This document shows positions 7,835-16,100 of a DNA stretch of 30,908 nt, piece by piece. A program made the position numbers and the translations under genes. Origin of the DNA: DATAEY01 sp038199035 (lineage in GTDB: Bacteria; Actinomycetota; Thermoleophilia; Solirubrobacterales; Solirubrobacteraceae); the NCBI GenBank assembly GCA_038199035.1, contig JBBPZM010000049.1, forward strand, positions 1-30,908, written 5' to 3'. The notes under the pieces were generated by a model. The model had not been told where the DNA came from. It did no database searches and worked only from the letters and a program-made list of their open reading frames with translations. The stretch's first letter is position 1. Each line of letters starts with the position of its first letter.

Positions 7835-9448
7835 ATGGCCACGGCGCCGGAGAACCGCACGATCGCCCCCATCGTCGGCCCCGACGACCCGCGCCGCTTC
7901 ACCGACTCGGGGATCGAGGTCGAGACCCTCTACACCGAGGACGACCTGCCCCAGCCGCTCGAGCTGGGCGAGCCGGGCGTCTACCCCTACACCCGCGGCG
8001 TCCACGACGAGATGTACCGCAAGCAGGTGTGGACGATGCGCCAGTACGCCGGCTACGCCTCGGCCACCGAGACCAACCAGCGCTACCGCTACCTGCTCGA
8101 GCACGGCTCGACGGGCCTGAGCATGGCCTTCGATCTGCCCACCCAGCTGGGCCTGGACTCAGACGACCCCCGCTGCCTGGGCGAGGTCGGCCGCACCGGC
8201 GTGGCCATCGACTCGATCGAGGACATGCGCACGGCCTTCGACGGGATCCCCCTCGACGAGGTCTCGACGTCGATGACCATCAACGCCCCGGCCGCCGTGC
8301 TCCTGCTCCTCTATGACCTCGTCGCCGAGGAGCAGGGCGTCCCCTCGCAGAAGCTGCGCGGGACCACCCAGAACGACATCCTCAAGGAGTACATCGCCCG
8401 CGGGAACTACATCTATCCCCCCGAGGGCGGGATGCGCCTGACCACCGACCTGTTCGCGTACTGCCACGAGCACATCCCGCGCTGGAACACGATCTCGATC
8501 TCGGGCTACCACTTCCGCGAGAAGGGCTGCTCGGCCGTGCAGGAGGTGGCCTTCACGCTGGCCGACGGGATCGCCTACGTGCAGGCCGCGCTCGACGCGG
8601 GGCTGGCGGTCGAGGACTTCGCCCCCCGGCTGGCCTTCTTCTTCAACGGGCACAACAACGTCTTCCAGGAGGTGGCCAAGTTCCGCGCCGCCCGCAAGAT
8701 GTGGGCGCAGATCATGCGCGAGCGCTTCGGGGCCACGGACGAGCGCTCCCAGCGGCTGCGCTTCCACACCCAGACCGGCGGCGTCACCCTCACCGCCCAG
8801 CAGCCCGAGAACAACATCGTGCGCGTCGCCCTCCAGGGGTTCGCCGCCGTGTGCGGTGGAACGCAGTCGCTGCACACCAATGGCTTCGACGAGGCGCTGG
8901 CCCTGCCCACCGAGCGCGCCGCCCGCATCGCCCTGCGCACGCAGCAGATCCTCGCCCACGAGTCCGGCGCGGCCGACACCGTCGATCCCTTCGCCGGCTC
9001 CTACTTCGTCGAGTCGCTGACTGCGGAGATCGAGCAGCGCGCCAGCGAGCTGATCGCCAAGGTCGACGAGCTCGGCGGCTCGGTGGCGGCGATCAACTTC
9101 ATCAAGAACGAGATCGAGGAGTCGGCCTGGGGCTACGACGAGCGCTACCGCATCGGGCAGGACATCGTCGTCGGGGTCAACAAGTACGTGACGGAGGATG
9201 TCGAGGTGACCGACATCCTCAAGGTCGACCAGGCCTCCGAGGACGCCCAGGTCGGGCGGTTGAAGACGTTCAAGGCCGACCGCGACGGCGACCTGGTGGC
9301 GCGCCGCCTAGAGGAGCTGCGCGAGGCCGCCGCCGGCAGCGACAACCTGCTGCCGCCGATCCGCCAGGCGCTCAAGGACCGGTGCTCGATGGGCGAGGTC
9401 TGCGGCGCCATGCGTGACGTCTTCGGCGAGTACCAGCCGGACATCTGA
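7835..9448 (+). CDS. Methylmalonyl-CoA mutase, catalytic (alpha) subunit without B12 domain
   Basis: This is the TIM-barrel subunit of adenosylcobalamin-dependent acyl-CoA mutase, which interconverts (R)-methylmalonyl-CoA and succinyl-CoA. The 537 residues cover only the substrate-binding barrel; the C-terminal cobalamin-binding domain of the fused enzyme is absent, so a separate small B12 subunit is needed and is not seen here. Aligning by eye to Propionibacterium MutB, Tyr61 (RGVHDEMY, MutB Tyr89) and Arg189 (LKEYIARG, MutB Arg207) are kept, as is His226 in SISGYH. These are the residues that separate methylmalonyl-CoA mutase from isobutyryl-CoA mutase, which has Phe and Gln. The start is ATG 7835, probably leaderless. 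The propionyl-CoA carboxylase beta gene at 18145 belongs to the same pathway, but the NRPS block lies between them. Confidence 0.93.
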   Translation: MATAPENRTIAPIVGPDDPRRFTDSGIEVETLYTEDDLPQPLELGEPGVYPYTRGVHDEMYRKQVWTMRQYAGYASATETNQRYRYLLEHGSTGLSMAFDLPTQLGLDSDDPRCLGEVGRTGVAIDSIEDMRTAFDGIPLDEVSTSMTINAPAAVLLLLYDLVAEEQGVPSQKLRGTTQNDILKEYIARGNYIYPPEGGMRLTTDLFAYCHEHIPRWNTISISGYHFREKGCSAVQEVAFTLADGIAYVQAALDAGLAVEDFAPRLAFFFNGHNNVFQEVAKFRAARKMWAQIMRERFGATDERSQRLRFHTQTGGVTLTAQQPENNIVRVALQGFAAVCGGTQSLHTNGFDEALALPTERAARIALRTQQILAHESGAADTVDPFAGSYFVESLTAEIEQRASELIAKVDELGGSVAAINFIKNEIEESAWGYDERYRIGQDIVVGVNKYVTEDVEVTDILKVDQASEDAQVGRLKTFKADRDGDLVARRLEELREAAAGSDNLLPPIRQALKDRCSMGEVCGAMRDVFGEYQPDI

Positions 9449-9506
9449 GAGCTGGCGCCAGGGCCGGCGCGCCGCTGGCCGCCGACCGGTAAGACTCCGC
9501 CCCGCA

Positions 9507-11477
9507 ATGCCGGCGTCCAGCGGACCGGTCGTGGCCTTCACGGGCAAGCGCCTCAGCATCGGGCGCTCCAACAGCAACGACATCGTGCTCGACGACGTCA
9601 ACGTCTCGCGCTTCCACGCCGAGATCGCGCCGGTGGGCGACGACATCGAGCTGCGGGACCTGGAGTCGCGCTGCGGCACGCGGGTGGACGGCAAGCCGGT
9701 GAAGCGTACGGTCATCCGCGACGGCGCCCACCTCGGCATCGGGCCGTTCGACCTGGTCTTCGACGGCTCGCGCTTCGTGCGCCGCAACCAGCGCGGCGCC
9801 CTGCGTCTCGACGCCGCCGCCCTGGGCGTGTCGGTCGACGGGCGGCCGATCCTCGACGACGTCTCGCTCGCGGTGGCCCCCGGGGAGCTCGTGGCCATCA
9901 TCGGGGAGAGCGGGTCGGGTAAGACCACGCTGATCCGGGCGCTCGCCGGGGTCTCGCGGCCCAGCTCCGGGACCGTGACCCTCAACGAGGAGCCGGTCAC
10001 GGCCCGGCTGACCGACGTGGGCTACGTCCCCCAGGACGAGATCGTGCACTCCCGCCTGACCGTCCGCGAGGCGCTGGGCTACGCCGCGCGCCTGCGCCTG
10101 CCCCGCGACATGGCCCCCCGCGAGCGCGAGTCGGTGATCGAGCGGGTGCTCACCGAAATGTCGCTCGAGGACCGCGCGGACCTGCGCATCGGCTCCCTCT
10201 CCGGCGGTCAGCGCAAGCGCGCCGGCGTGGCCTCCGAGCTGCTCAACCGACCGAGCCTGCTCTTCCTCGACGAGCCGACGACCGGCCTCGACCCCGGGCT
10301 CGAGGGGCTCATGATGTCCCTCTTCCGCGAGCTCGCCCAGCCCGGCGAGCGCGCGGTCGTGGTGGTCACCCACGCCACCCGCAGCCTCGAGCTGTGCAAC
10401 CGCCTCGCGGTCATGGGACGCGGCGGGCAACTGACCTTCTACGGGCCGCCCGCGCAGGCTCTGACGTTCTTCAAGGTCGACACCTACGACGGGATCTACG
10501 GCCGGCTGCTCGAGCGCCCGGCCGCCGAGTGGCGACGGCGCTTCGAGGTCCAGCGTCCCCGCCCGGCCGCCCCGGCGCCCGGTCCGACGCCCGAGCCCGG
10601 GCCGGCCGGCTCCCCCCAGGCCAAGCAGCGCGGCGGCCCCCAGGTCGGCGTGCTGGCCAGCCGCTATCTCAGGCTCTTCAGTCGGGACCTGCGCAACGTG
10701 GCCATCCTCTTCGGCCAGGTGCCCGTGATCGCGCTGGCCACCGCCTTCCTCTTCCACCCCGGCGTCTTCGACCGCGCGGGGGTGGGGCTCCAGCAGCCCG
10801 GCGACCCCCGCTACGCCATCCAGGTCCTGTTCATCCTCGCCACCACGGCGATCTGGTTCGGGTCGATCTCCAGCGCGCGCGAGATCGTCAAGGAGCGCAG
10901 CGTGATCCAGCGAGAGGCCGCGATCGGCGTGCGCTGGAGCTCCTACCTGGCGTCCAAGGCGCTGGTCCTTTTCGCCATCGTCGCCGTCCAGACCGCCGCC
11001 CTGAGCTACTTCGTCTTCGCCGTACGCCCGCTCGACGAGCCGGCCGGCACGTACGCCACGGTGATCGGGCTGCTCGTCGTCACCTCGTTCGCCGCCGTAG
11101 CCATGGGCCTGCTGATCTCGGCCACCGTCAGCAGCGAGGACCAGGCCACGAGCCTCATCCCGCTCACGCTCATTCCCCAGCTCCTGCTGGCCGGGGCGAT
11201 CGTCCCCGTGGCGCGCATGTCCGAGCCGCTCGCCTCGATCTCCTCGCTGATGATGGCCCGCTGGTCGCTGGCCGGCGCGGGCAGCGCGATCAACATGAAC
11301 GACCGCATCGCGGCCGACCCCCGGATCGCCCGCCTGGGCGACTACGGGCAGACGTTCTTCGATACGACGCCGCGACAGGTCATCGCCATCCTCATCGTCT
11401 TCATGGCGGTGTTCTTCGCCGCTACGCTGGTCGCCCTGGCGCGCCGCCGGCCGGCCGGGGCACGCGTCGGCGGCTGA
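9507..11477 (+). CDS. FHA-ABC ATPase-permease fusion (ABCG-like transporter)
   Basis: This 656-residue protein has three parts. Residues 1-85 form an FHA phosphothreonine-binding domain (LSIGRSNSNDIVLDD, then VSRFHAEI). About 100-345 is an ABC ATPase with Walker A GESGSGKT at 133-140, signature LSGGQ at 231-235 and Walker B LLFLDE at 251-256. About 390-650 is an ABC2-type membrane domain with some six helices. Half-transporters of this order export lipids or small molecules as dimers, and the FHA domain suggests gating by a Ser/Thr kinase. No kinase is in the window. ATG 9507 is chosen because it precedes the FHA domain; the frame stays open further upstream into the mutase 3' end. Substrate is unknown. 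Export of the nearby NRPS product is possible, but this type is also common outside biosynthetic clusters. Confidence 0.92.
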   Translation: MPASSGPVVAFTGKRLSIGRSNSNDIVLDDVNVSRFHAEIAPVGDDIELRDLESRCGTRVDGKPVKRTVIRDGAHLGIGPFDLVFDGSRFVRRNQRGALRLDAAALGVSVDGRPILDDVSLAVAPGELVAIIGESGSGKTTLIRALAGVSRPSSGTVTLNEEPVTARLTDVGYVPQDEIVHSRLTVREALGYAARLRLPRDMAPRERESVIERVLTEMSLEDRADLRIGSLSGGQRKRAGVASELLNRPSLLFLDEPTTGLDPGLEGLMMSLFRELAQPGERAVVVVTHATRSLELCNRLAVMGRGGQLTFYGPPAQALTFFKVDTYDGIYGRLLERPAAEWRRRFEVQRPRPAAPAPGPTPEPGPAGSPQAKQRGGPQVGVLASRYLRLFSRDLRNVAILFGQVPVIALATAFLFHPGVFDRAGVGLQQPGDPRYAIQVLFILATTAIWFGSISSAREIVKERSVIQREAAIGVRWSSYLASKALVLFAIVAVQTAALSYFVFAVRPLDEPAGTYATVIGLLVVTSFAAVAMGLLISATVSSEDQATSLIPLTLIPQLLLAGAIVPVARMSEPLASISSLMMARWSLAGAGSAINMNDRIAADPRIARLGDYGQTFFDTTPRQVIAILIVFMAVFFAATLVALARRRPAGARVGG

Positions 11478-11520
11478 GGGCGGCCCGGCCCGGGCTGGTC
11501 CGTCGTCCGGGAGCAGTAGC

Positions 11521-12030
11521 GTGCTCGGCCTGCTCGCCGCCGTCACCTTCTACTCGATCGTCAAGGCCATCCACATCGCCGCCGTCGTGGTGGCCTTCGG
11601 CGTGGTCTTCACCTACCCGCTGATCGTCCCGGCGGCCCAGCGCTCGGACCGGCGCAACCTCGCGTTCTTGCACCGCATGCAGGTGCTGATCGGCCAGCGG
11701 GTCATCGCTCCGGTCGGGACGCTGGTGCTGATGGCCGGGATCTACCTCGCGCTGGCTGGTCCCTTCGACTTCAAGCAGTGGTGGGTCGGCTTCGGGGTGC
11801 TCGTCATCATCGTGACCCTCGGGCTCGTCGGCGCGTTCTTCGCGCCCCGGGAGCGTCGGTTGGCCGAGCTGGCCCAGCGCGACATCGACGCCTCCGCTGG
11901 CGGGGACGTGGCGCTTGGCGAGGACTACCGCGCGCTCTCGCGGCGGGTGCGGATCGCGCAGACGCTGGTGGCGCTGGTGCTGCTGGCGACGATCCTCTTC
12001 ATGGTCCTGGGCTCGCGCGGCGAGCTCTGA
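11521..12030 (+). CDS. Small integral membrane protein, DUF2269-like
   Basis: This 169-residue protein has four hydrophobic segments, near residues 5-30, 57-80, 86-106 and 143-163. The first contains a conserved-looking His (SIVKAIHIAAVVVAFG). Pattern and length resemble the DUF2269/predicted integral membrane family, whose biochemical role is not established. The start is GTG 11521, preceded by GGGAG at a good spacing of about seven bases, one of the clearer Shine-Dalgarno sites in this half of the window. It follows the FHA-ABC gene by 43 bp on the same strand, so the two may be co-transcribed. Confidence 0.8.
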   Translation: MLGLLAAVTFYSIVKAIHIAAVVVAFGVVFTYPLIVPAAQRSDRRNLAFLHRMQVLIGQRVIAPVGTLVLMAGIYLALAGPFDFKQWWVGFGVLVIIVTLGLVGAFFAPRERRLAELAQRDIDASAGGDVALGEDYRALSRRVRIAQTLVALVLLATILFMVLGSRGEL

Positions 12031-12108
12031 GCGACGCCGGGCTGACCGCCGCGTTGCAGGGCGGCACGCGCGGCAGGAGTCCGGGCGAGCCGCGCGAATT
12101 CGTCGCCT

Positions 12109-13107
12109 GTGCCCAGCGTGCAAGCCCGCCGGACCCTCGTCAAGTCGCCGCCCGAGCTGTGGGCCGAGCTCAGCGACGCGCAGGCCCTGGGCCGGCGCCT
12201 CCAGCCGCTGGGAGAGATCCGCATCACCCGCCTGGAGCCCGAGAGCACCGTCGCCTGGGAGGGCGAGCACGCGCGCGGCACGGTCGAGATCGAGGCCTCC
12301 GGGTGGGGGACGCGGGTCACGTTGACTGCGGAGCCGAGCGACGCCCCGGACGAGCCTGGCAACGCGGAGGGCAGCGAGCCGGAGGCGGAACCGCCGGAAA
12401 GCGAGGTATCGCCCGAGCCGGCGGCGGAAGCGCCAGCAAGCAAGGCGTCCCCCGAGCCGGCGGCGGAACCGCGGGGACGCGAGCCGTCGCCCGAGCCGGC
12501 GGCGGCCCCCGCGGCCACGGCGGCCGACACGCTGGTCGCCTCCGCACCGGTCCAGCTCGAGACGCAGCGTCACGACGGCCCGCTCGAGGACGAGGGCTTG
12601 CCCCAGACGACCGCAGCGCTGGGTCAGGGCTATCAGCCCTACGACGAGCCGGCGGCGCCGGAGCCTGTCCGCGAAAGATGGTCGGCCCGCCGTCTGCTCG
12701 GCTGGCTAGGCCGGCGCGGGCGACGCGACGGCCACCCGGCGGCCCCGTTGGCGCGGCCCGTCTCGCCGTTCGAGCCCCCCGCGGTCCCCGAAGAGCCCGA
12801 GACCATTCCGGCCCCCGGGGCCCCCGCGACCGTCGACGAGCCCGAGCCCACCCGGACTCCCGCACCTCCGGCCGCCCTCGACGAACCCGAGGACACCCCA
12901 CTCCCCGCACCCACCGCCACCGTCGACGAGCCGCAAGCCGAGTCCCCGGCCTCCGCGCCCAACGATCCCCCGCAGCCGGTGCCCGAGCACGACGCCGCCG
13001 GCCTGCCCGAGCGTGGGCGCCTCGAGGCTGCGCGCCTCGACGAGCTGCTGACCAAGCTGCTCGACGACCTCGGCGCCGCGCACCACCGCCCGTTCTCGCG
13101 CGGCTGA
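12109..13107 (+). CDS. SRPBCC-like domain protein with Pro/Glu/Ala repeat region
   Basis: This 332-residue protein starts at GTG 12109. Residues 1-75 resemble a START/SRPBCC ligand-binding fold (VKSPPELWAELSDAQALGRRL, then GTVEIEASGWGTRVTLTAEP), with the usual N-terminal strand and Trp-containing helix but a shortened length. The remainder is low-complexity: Pro, Glu and Ala repeats, a short basic stretch (WSARRLLGWLGRRGRRDG, about 186-203) and a C-terminal amphipathic helix (LEAARLDELLTKLLDDLGAAH). There is no signal peptide or membrane segment. Function is unknown. It lies between the membrane protein and the NRPS on the same strand. The call as a real gene rests on the N-terminal domain and unbroken codon pattern; the disordered part could be non-conserved. 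Confidence 0.72.
   Translation: MPSVQARRTLVKSPPELWAELSDAQALGRRLQPLGEIRITRLEPESTVAWEGEHARGTVEIEASGWGTRVTLTAEPSDAPDEPGNAEGSEPEAEPPESEVSPEPAAEAPASKASPEPAAEPRGREPSPEPAAAPAATAADTLVASAPVQLETQRHDGPLEDEGLPQTTAALGQGYQPYDEPAAPEPVRERWSARRLLGWLGRRGRRDGHPAAPLARPVSPFEPPAVPEEPETIPAPGAPATVDEPEPTRTPAPPAALDEPEDTPLPAPTATVDEPQAESPASAPNDPPQPVPEHDAAGLPERGRLEAARLDELLTKLLDDLGAAHHRPFSRG
12388..12504 (+). repeat. Three tandem 39-bp units (13-residue protein repeat)
   Basis: Units at 12388-12426, 12427-12465 and 12466-12504 encode EPPESEVSPEPAA, EAPASKASPEPAA and EPRGREPSPEPAA. The second half of each unit (cccgagccggcggcg) is almost invariant, while the first half has diverged. A looser repeat around VDEPE follows at about 12820-12940. 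Confidence 0.85.
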
Positions 13108-13172
13108 CGGCCCCGGGCCCGGCGAACGCCTCCACAGGGGGGAGCGCTGGATGACGCGCGCGGGGAATTGTC

Positions 13173-13178
13173 TACCCT
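13173..13178 (+). promoter_or_regulatory. Candidate -10 element (TACCCT) of the NRPS gene
   Basis: TACCCT fits TAnnnT and lies ten bases before ATG 13189, with no Shine-Dalgarno sequence between. It supports ATG 13189 rather than the in-frame TTG 13168 as the start, and a leaderless transcript. Confidence 0.35.
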
Positions 13179-13188
13179 CGCCGCCGGG

Positions 13189-16100
13189 ATGAGGATCGGC
13201 TGCCAAGACGCGTATCCCGCCACCGCCGTGCAGGCGGGCATGATCTTCCACGCGCTCTCGGGTGCGCACGCAGGGCACTACTGCGAGCAGGCGATTATCG
13301 CCATACCCGAGCTCGTCGACATCGACCTGTTCCGGGCGGCCTGGCGCCGGGTCGTGGCCCGCCACGCGGTCCTGCGCACCAGCTTCGACGTAAAGCGCGC
13401 CGAGCGCCCCTGGCAGGTGGTCCACACCCACGCCGAGATCCCCATCGTCGCCCACGACTGGCGCGGGCTGGACCGCGCCGAGCAGCTCCGGCGCCGCGAT
13501 CGCCTGCTGGCAGCCGAGCGCGACGCCGGCTTCGACCTGAGCGCGCCTCCCCTCGTGCGGGCCTCCCTCTGCTGGGTGGACGAGGACGAGTCCTGGCTCC
13601 TGCCCAGCTTCCACCACGCCGTGCTCGACAGCCACGGCTCGGTGATCATGCTCGGCGAGGGCTTTCTCATCTACCGAGCGCTGCGCGAGGGCCAGTCGCT
13701 CACGCTGCCCGAGCCCGAGCCGTTCCGGCGCTTCGTCGAGTGGGTCGAGGCTCAGGACGCCGCCCGCGCCGCGCGGTTCTGGCGCGAGCGCCTGGCCGGC
13801 GTGCGCCGACCGACCCCCCTCCCGGCCAACGCGACGGAGGCCATGGCCGGTGAGGCCGGAGTGCGCCGCCAGCGCGTGTCGGCCCCGGTCAGCCGCGGCC
13901 TGCGCGAGCTCACCGCCCGGGCGGGTGCCACCCTCGGGGTCACTCTCCAGGCGGCCTGGGCGCTCACCTTGGCGGCCGAGACCGGCGAGCGCGACGTCGT
14001 CTTCGGCCTGGCCCGGGCGGGGCGCCGCTCACCGCCGTTCTCGACCGACTACATGATGGGCGTGACGGTCACCACCGTCCCCACGCGGGCGCGCGTCGAC
14101 CCCGAGCGCAGCCTGGTCGACTGGCTGGGCGAGCTGCACCGCCATGCGGTGGCGGTGCGCGAGTTCGAGCACACACCGGCGCTGCACGTGCAGCGGGCCA
14201 GCGACCTGGAGCCGGGCGAGCCGCTGTTCGAGACGTTGTTCTCGTTCGAGCACGGCGACCAGCGGGCGATCCTCTGCGCGATCGACCCCGCCTGGGAGGA
14301 GCGCGACTTCGAGCTGATCGACCGCCCGAGCTACCCGCTGACCCTCAAGGTCTCCGAGGCCGGGGAGGGGCTGGTAGTCGAGGTCCTGTTCGACGGTGAG
14401 CGGGTCACCGCCTCGACCGCCGAGCGGGTGCTCGGCCTGTGCGTCCGCGCCCTGTCGTCGCTCGTCGCCGGCCCGGACGCCACGCTCGGCGATCTCCTCG
14501 CGGGCCTCGAGGAGGACGCCGGCGTCGGCGTCGAGCCCACCCCCTGCCTCGGGGGCAGCACGCCCTACGAGCGCGAGGCGACGATCGCGCAGCTGTTCGA
14601 GGCGCAGGCCGACCGCGCTCCCGACGCCGTGGCGCTCGAGCTGGGCGAGCGGCGCATGACCTACGCACAGCTCGACGCAGCCGCCAACCGGCTCGCCTGG
14701 CGCCTACGCCGGCTGGGCGTGGAACCCGGGGAGCTGGTCGGCGTGGCCCTTCCTCGCTCCTTGGAGCTGGTGGTGACCATGCTCGGCGTTCTCAAGGCGG
14801 GCGGCGCCTACCTGCCGCTCGACGTCGAGCACCCGGCGTGTCGGAGCGCCCTGATGCTCGCCGACGGCGGCAGCCGGGTGCTGATCAGCCGCCGTGAGCT
14901 GGCCGATGCCCTCCTCGACGGCGACGCCCAGCTCCTGGCCCTCGAGCCCAACGCCCCGGTCGCCCCCGGGGAGCCCGAGGAGCGCCCCGCCCCCGCCGGC
15001 GGCGGCGGGGCCGACGACCTGGCCTACGTCATGTACACCTCGGGCTCCACGGGCGCCCCCAAGGGCGTGGAGACGCCCAACCGGGGCGTCGTGCGGCTGG
15101 TGCGCGGCGCCGACTACGTGCGCCTCGGCCCCGGCGAGGTTCACCTCCAGCTCGCCTCGCCGGCCTTCGACGCGTCGACCTTCGAGATCTGGGGCGCCCT
15201 GCTCAACGGCGGCCGGCTGGTCATCGCCCCACCCGAGGTGCCGTCGCTCAAGGCGCTGGCAGAGATCGTCCGCGCCCACGGAGTCACGACGCTGTGGCTC
15301 GCCGCCGCGCTGTTCCACGAGATCGTCGACTTCGACCCCGGCTCCCTGCGCGGGCTGCGCCAGCTGCTGGCCGGAGGGGACGTGGTCCGCGCCGCTGACG
15401 TGCGCCGCGCCCTGATGGCGCTCCCCGGCTGCACCGTGATCAACGGGTACGGCCCGACCGAGAGCACGACGTTCGCCTGCGCCTACGCCGTCGCCGACCC
15501 TGACCAGGTGGGCGCCAGCGTGCCCATCGGACGACCGATCGCCAACACCTACGTGCGGATCCTCGACGCCCAGGGGCAGCCGGTGGCGCGCGGCACGGCC
15601 GGCGAGCTGTGCATCGGTGGCGACGGCCTGGCGCGGGGCTACCGGGGACGGCCCGAGCTGACCGCGGAGCGGTTCGTGCCCGACCGCCTCAGCGGAGAAC
15701 CCAGCGCGCGCCTGTACCGCACCGGTGACCGAGCGCGCCTGCGTCGCGACGGGCTGATCGAGTTCCTCGGCCGCCTCGACGACCAGGTCAAGATCCGCGG
15801 CGTACGGGTCGAGCCGGCCGAGGTCGAGGCGGTGCTGGCCCAGCACCCCGACGTCGCCCAGGCCGTGATCGTCGCGTCCGAGGCAGCCGGCGGCGAGCGA
15901 AGGCTGGTGGCCTACCTCGTCCCTCGCCTCGAGGCGCGCGACAGCGAGATCGACCCTCGCGACTTCCTCATCCGGCGCCTACCCGCGGCGATGGTCCCCG
16001 AGGCCTTCGTGCAGGTGCCCGCGCTGCCCCGGTCGGCCAACGGCAAGGTCGATCGCCGGGGGCTTCCCGCCCCACCTGTCAACGGCTCGCGACGGGCCGT

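Noticed and set aside
7835..9448. Reading the mutase as isobutyryl-CoA mutase
   Set aside because: Tyr61 and Arg189 correspond to the methylmalonyl-CoA mutase residues; isobutyryl-CoA mutase has Phe and Gln there.
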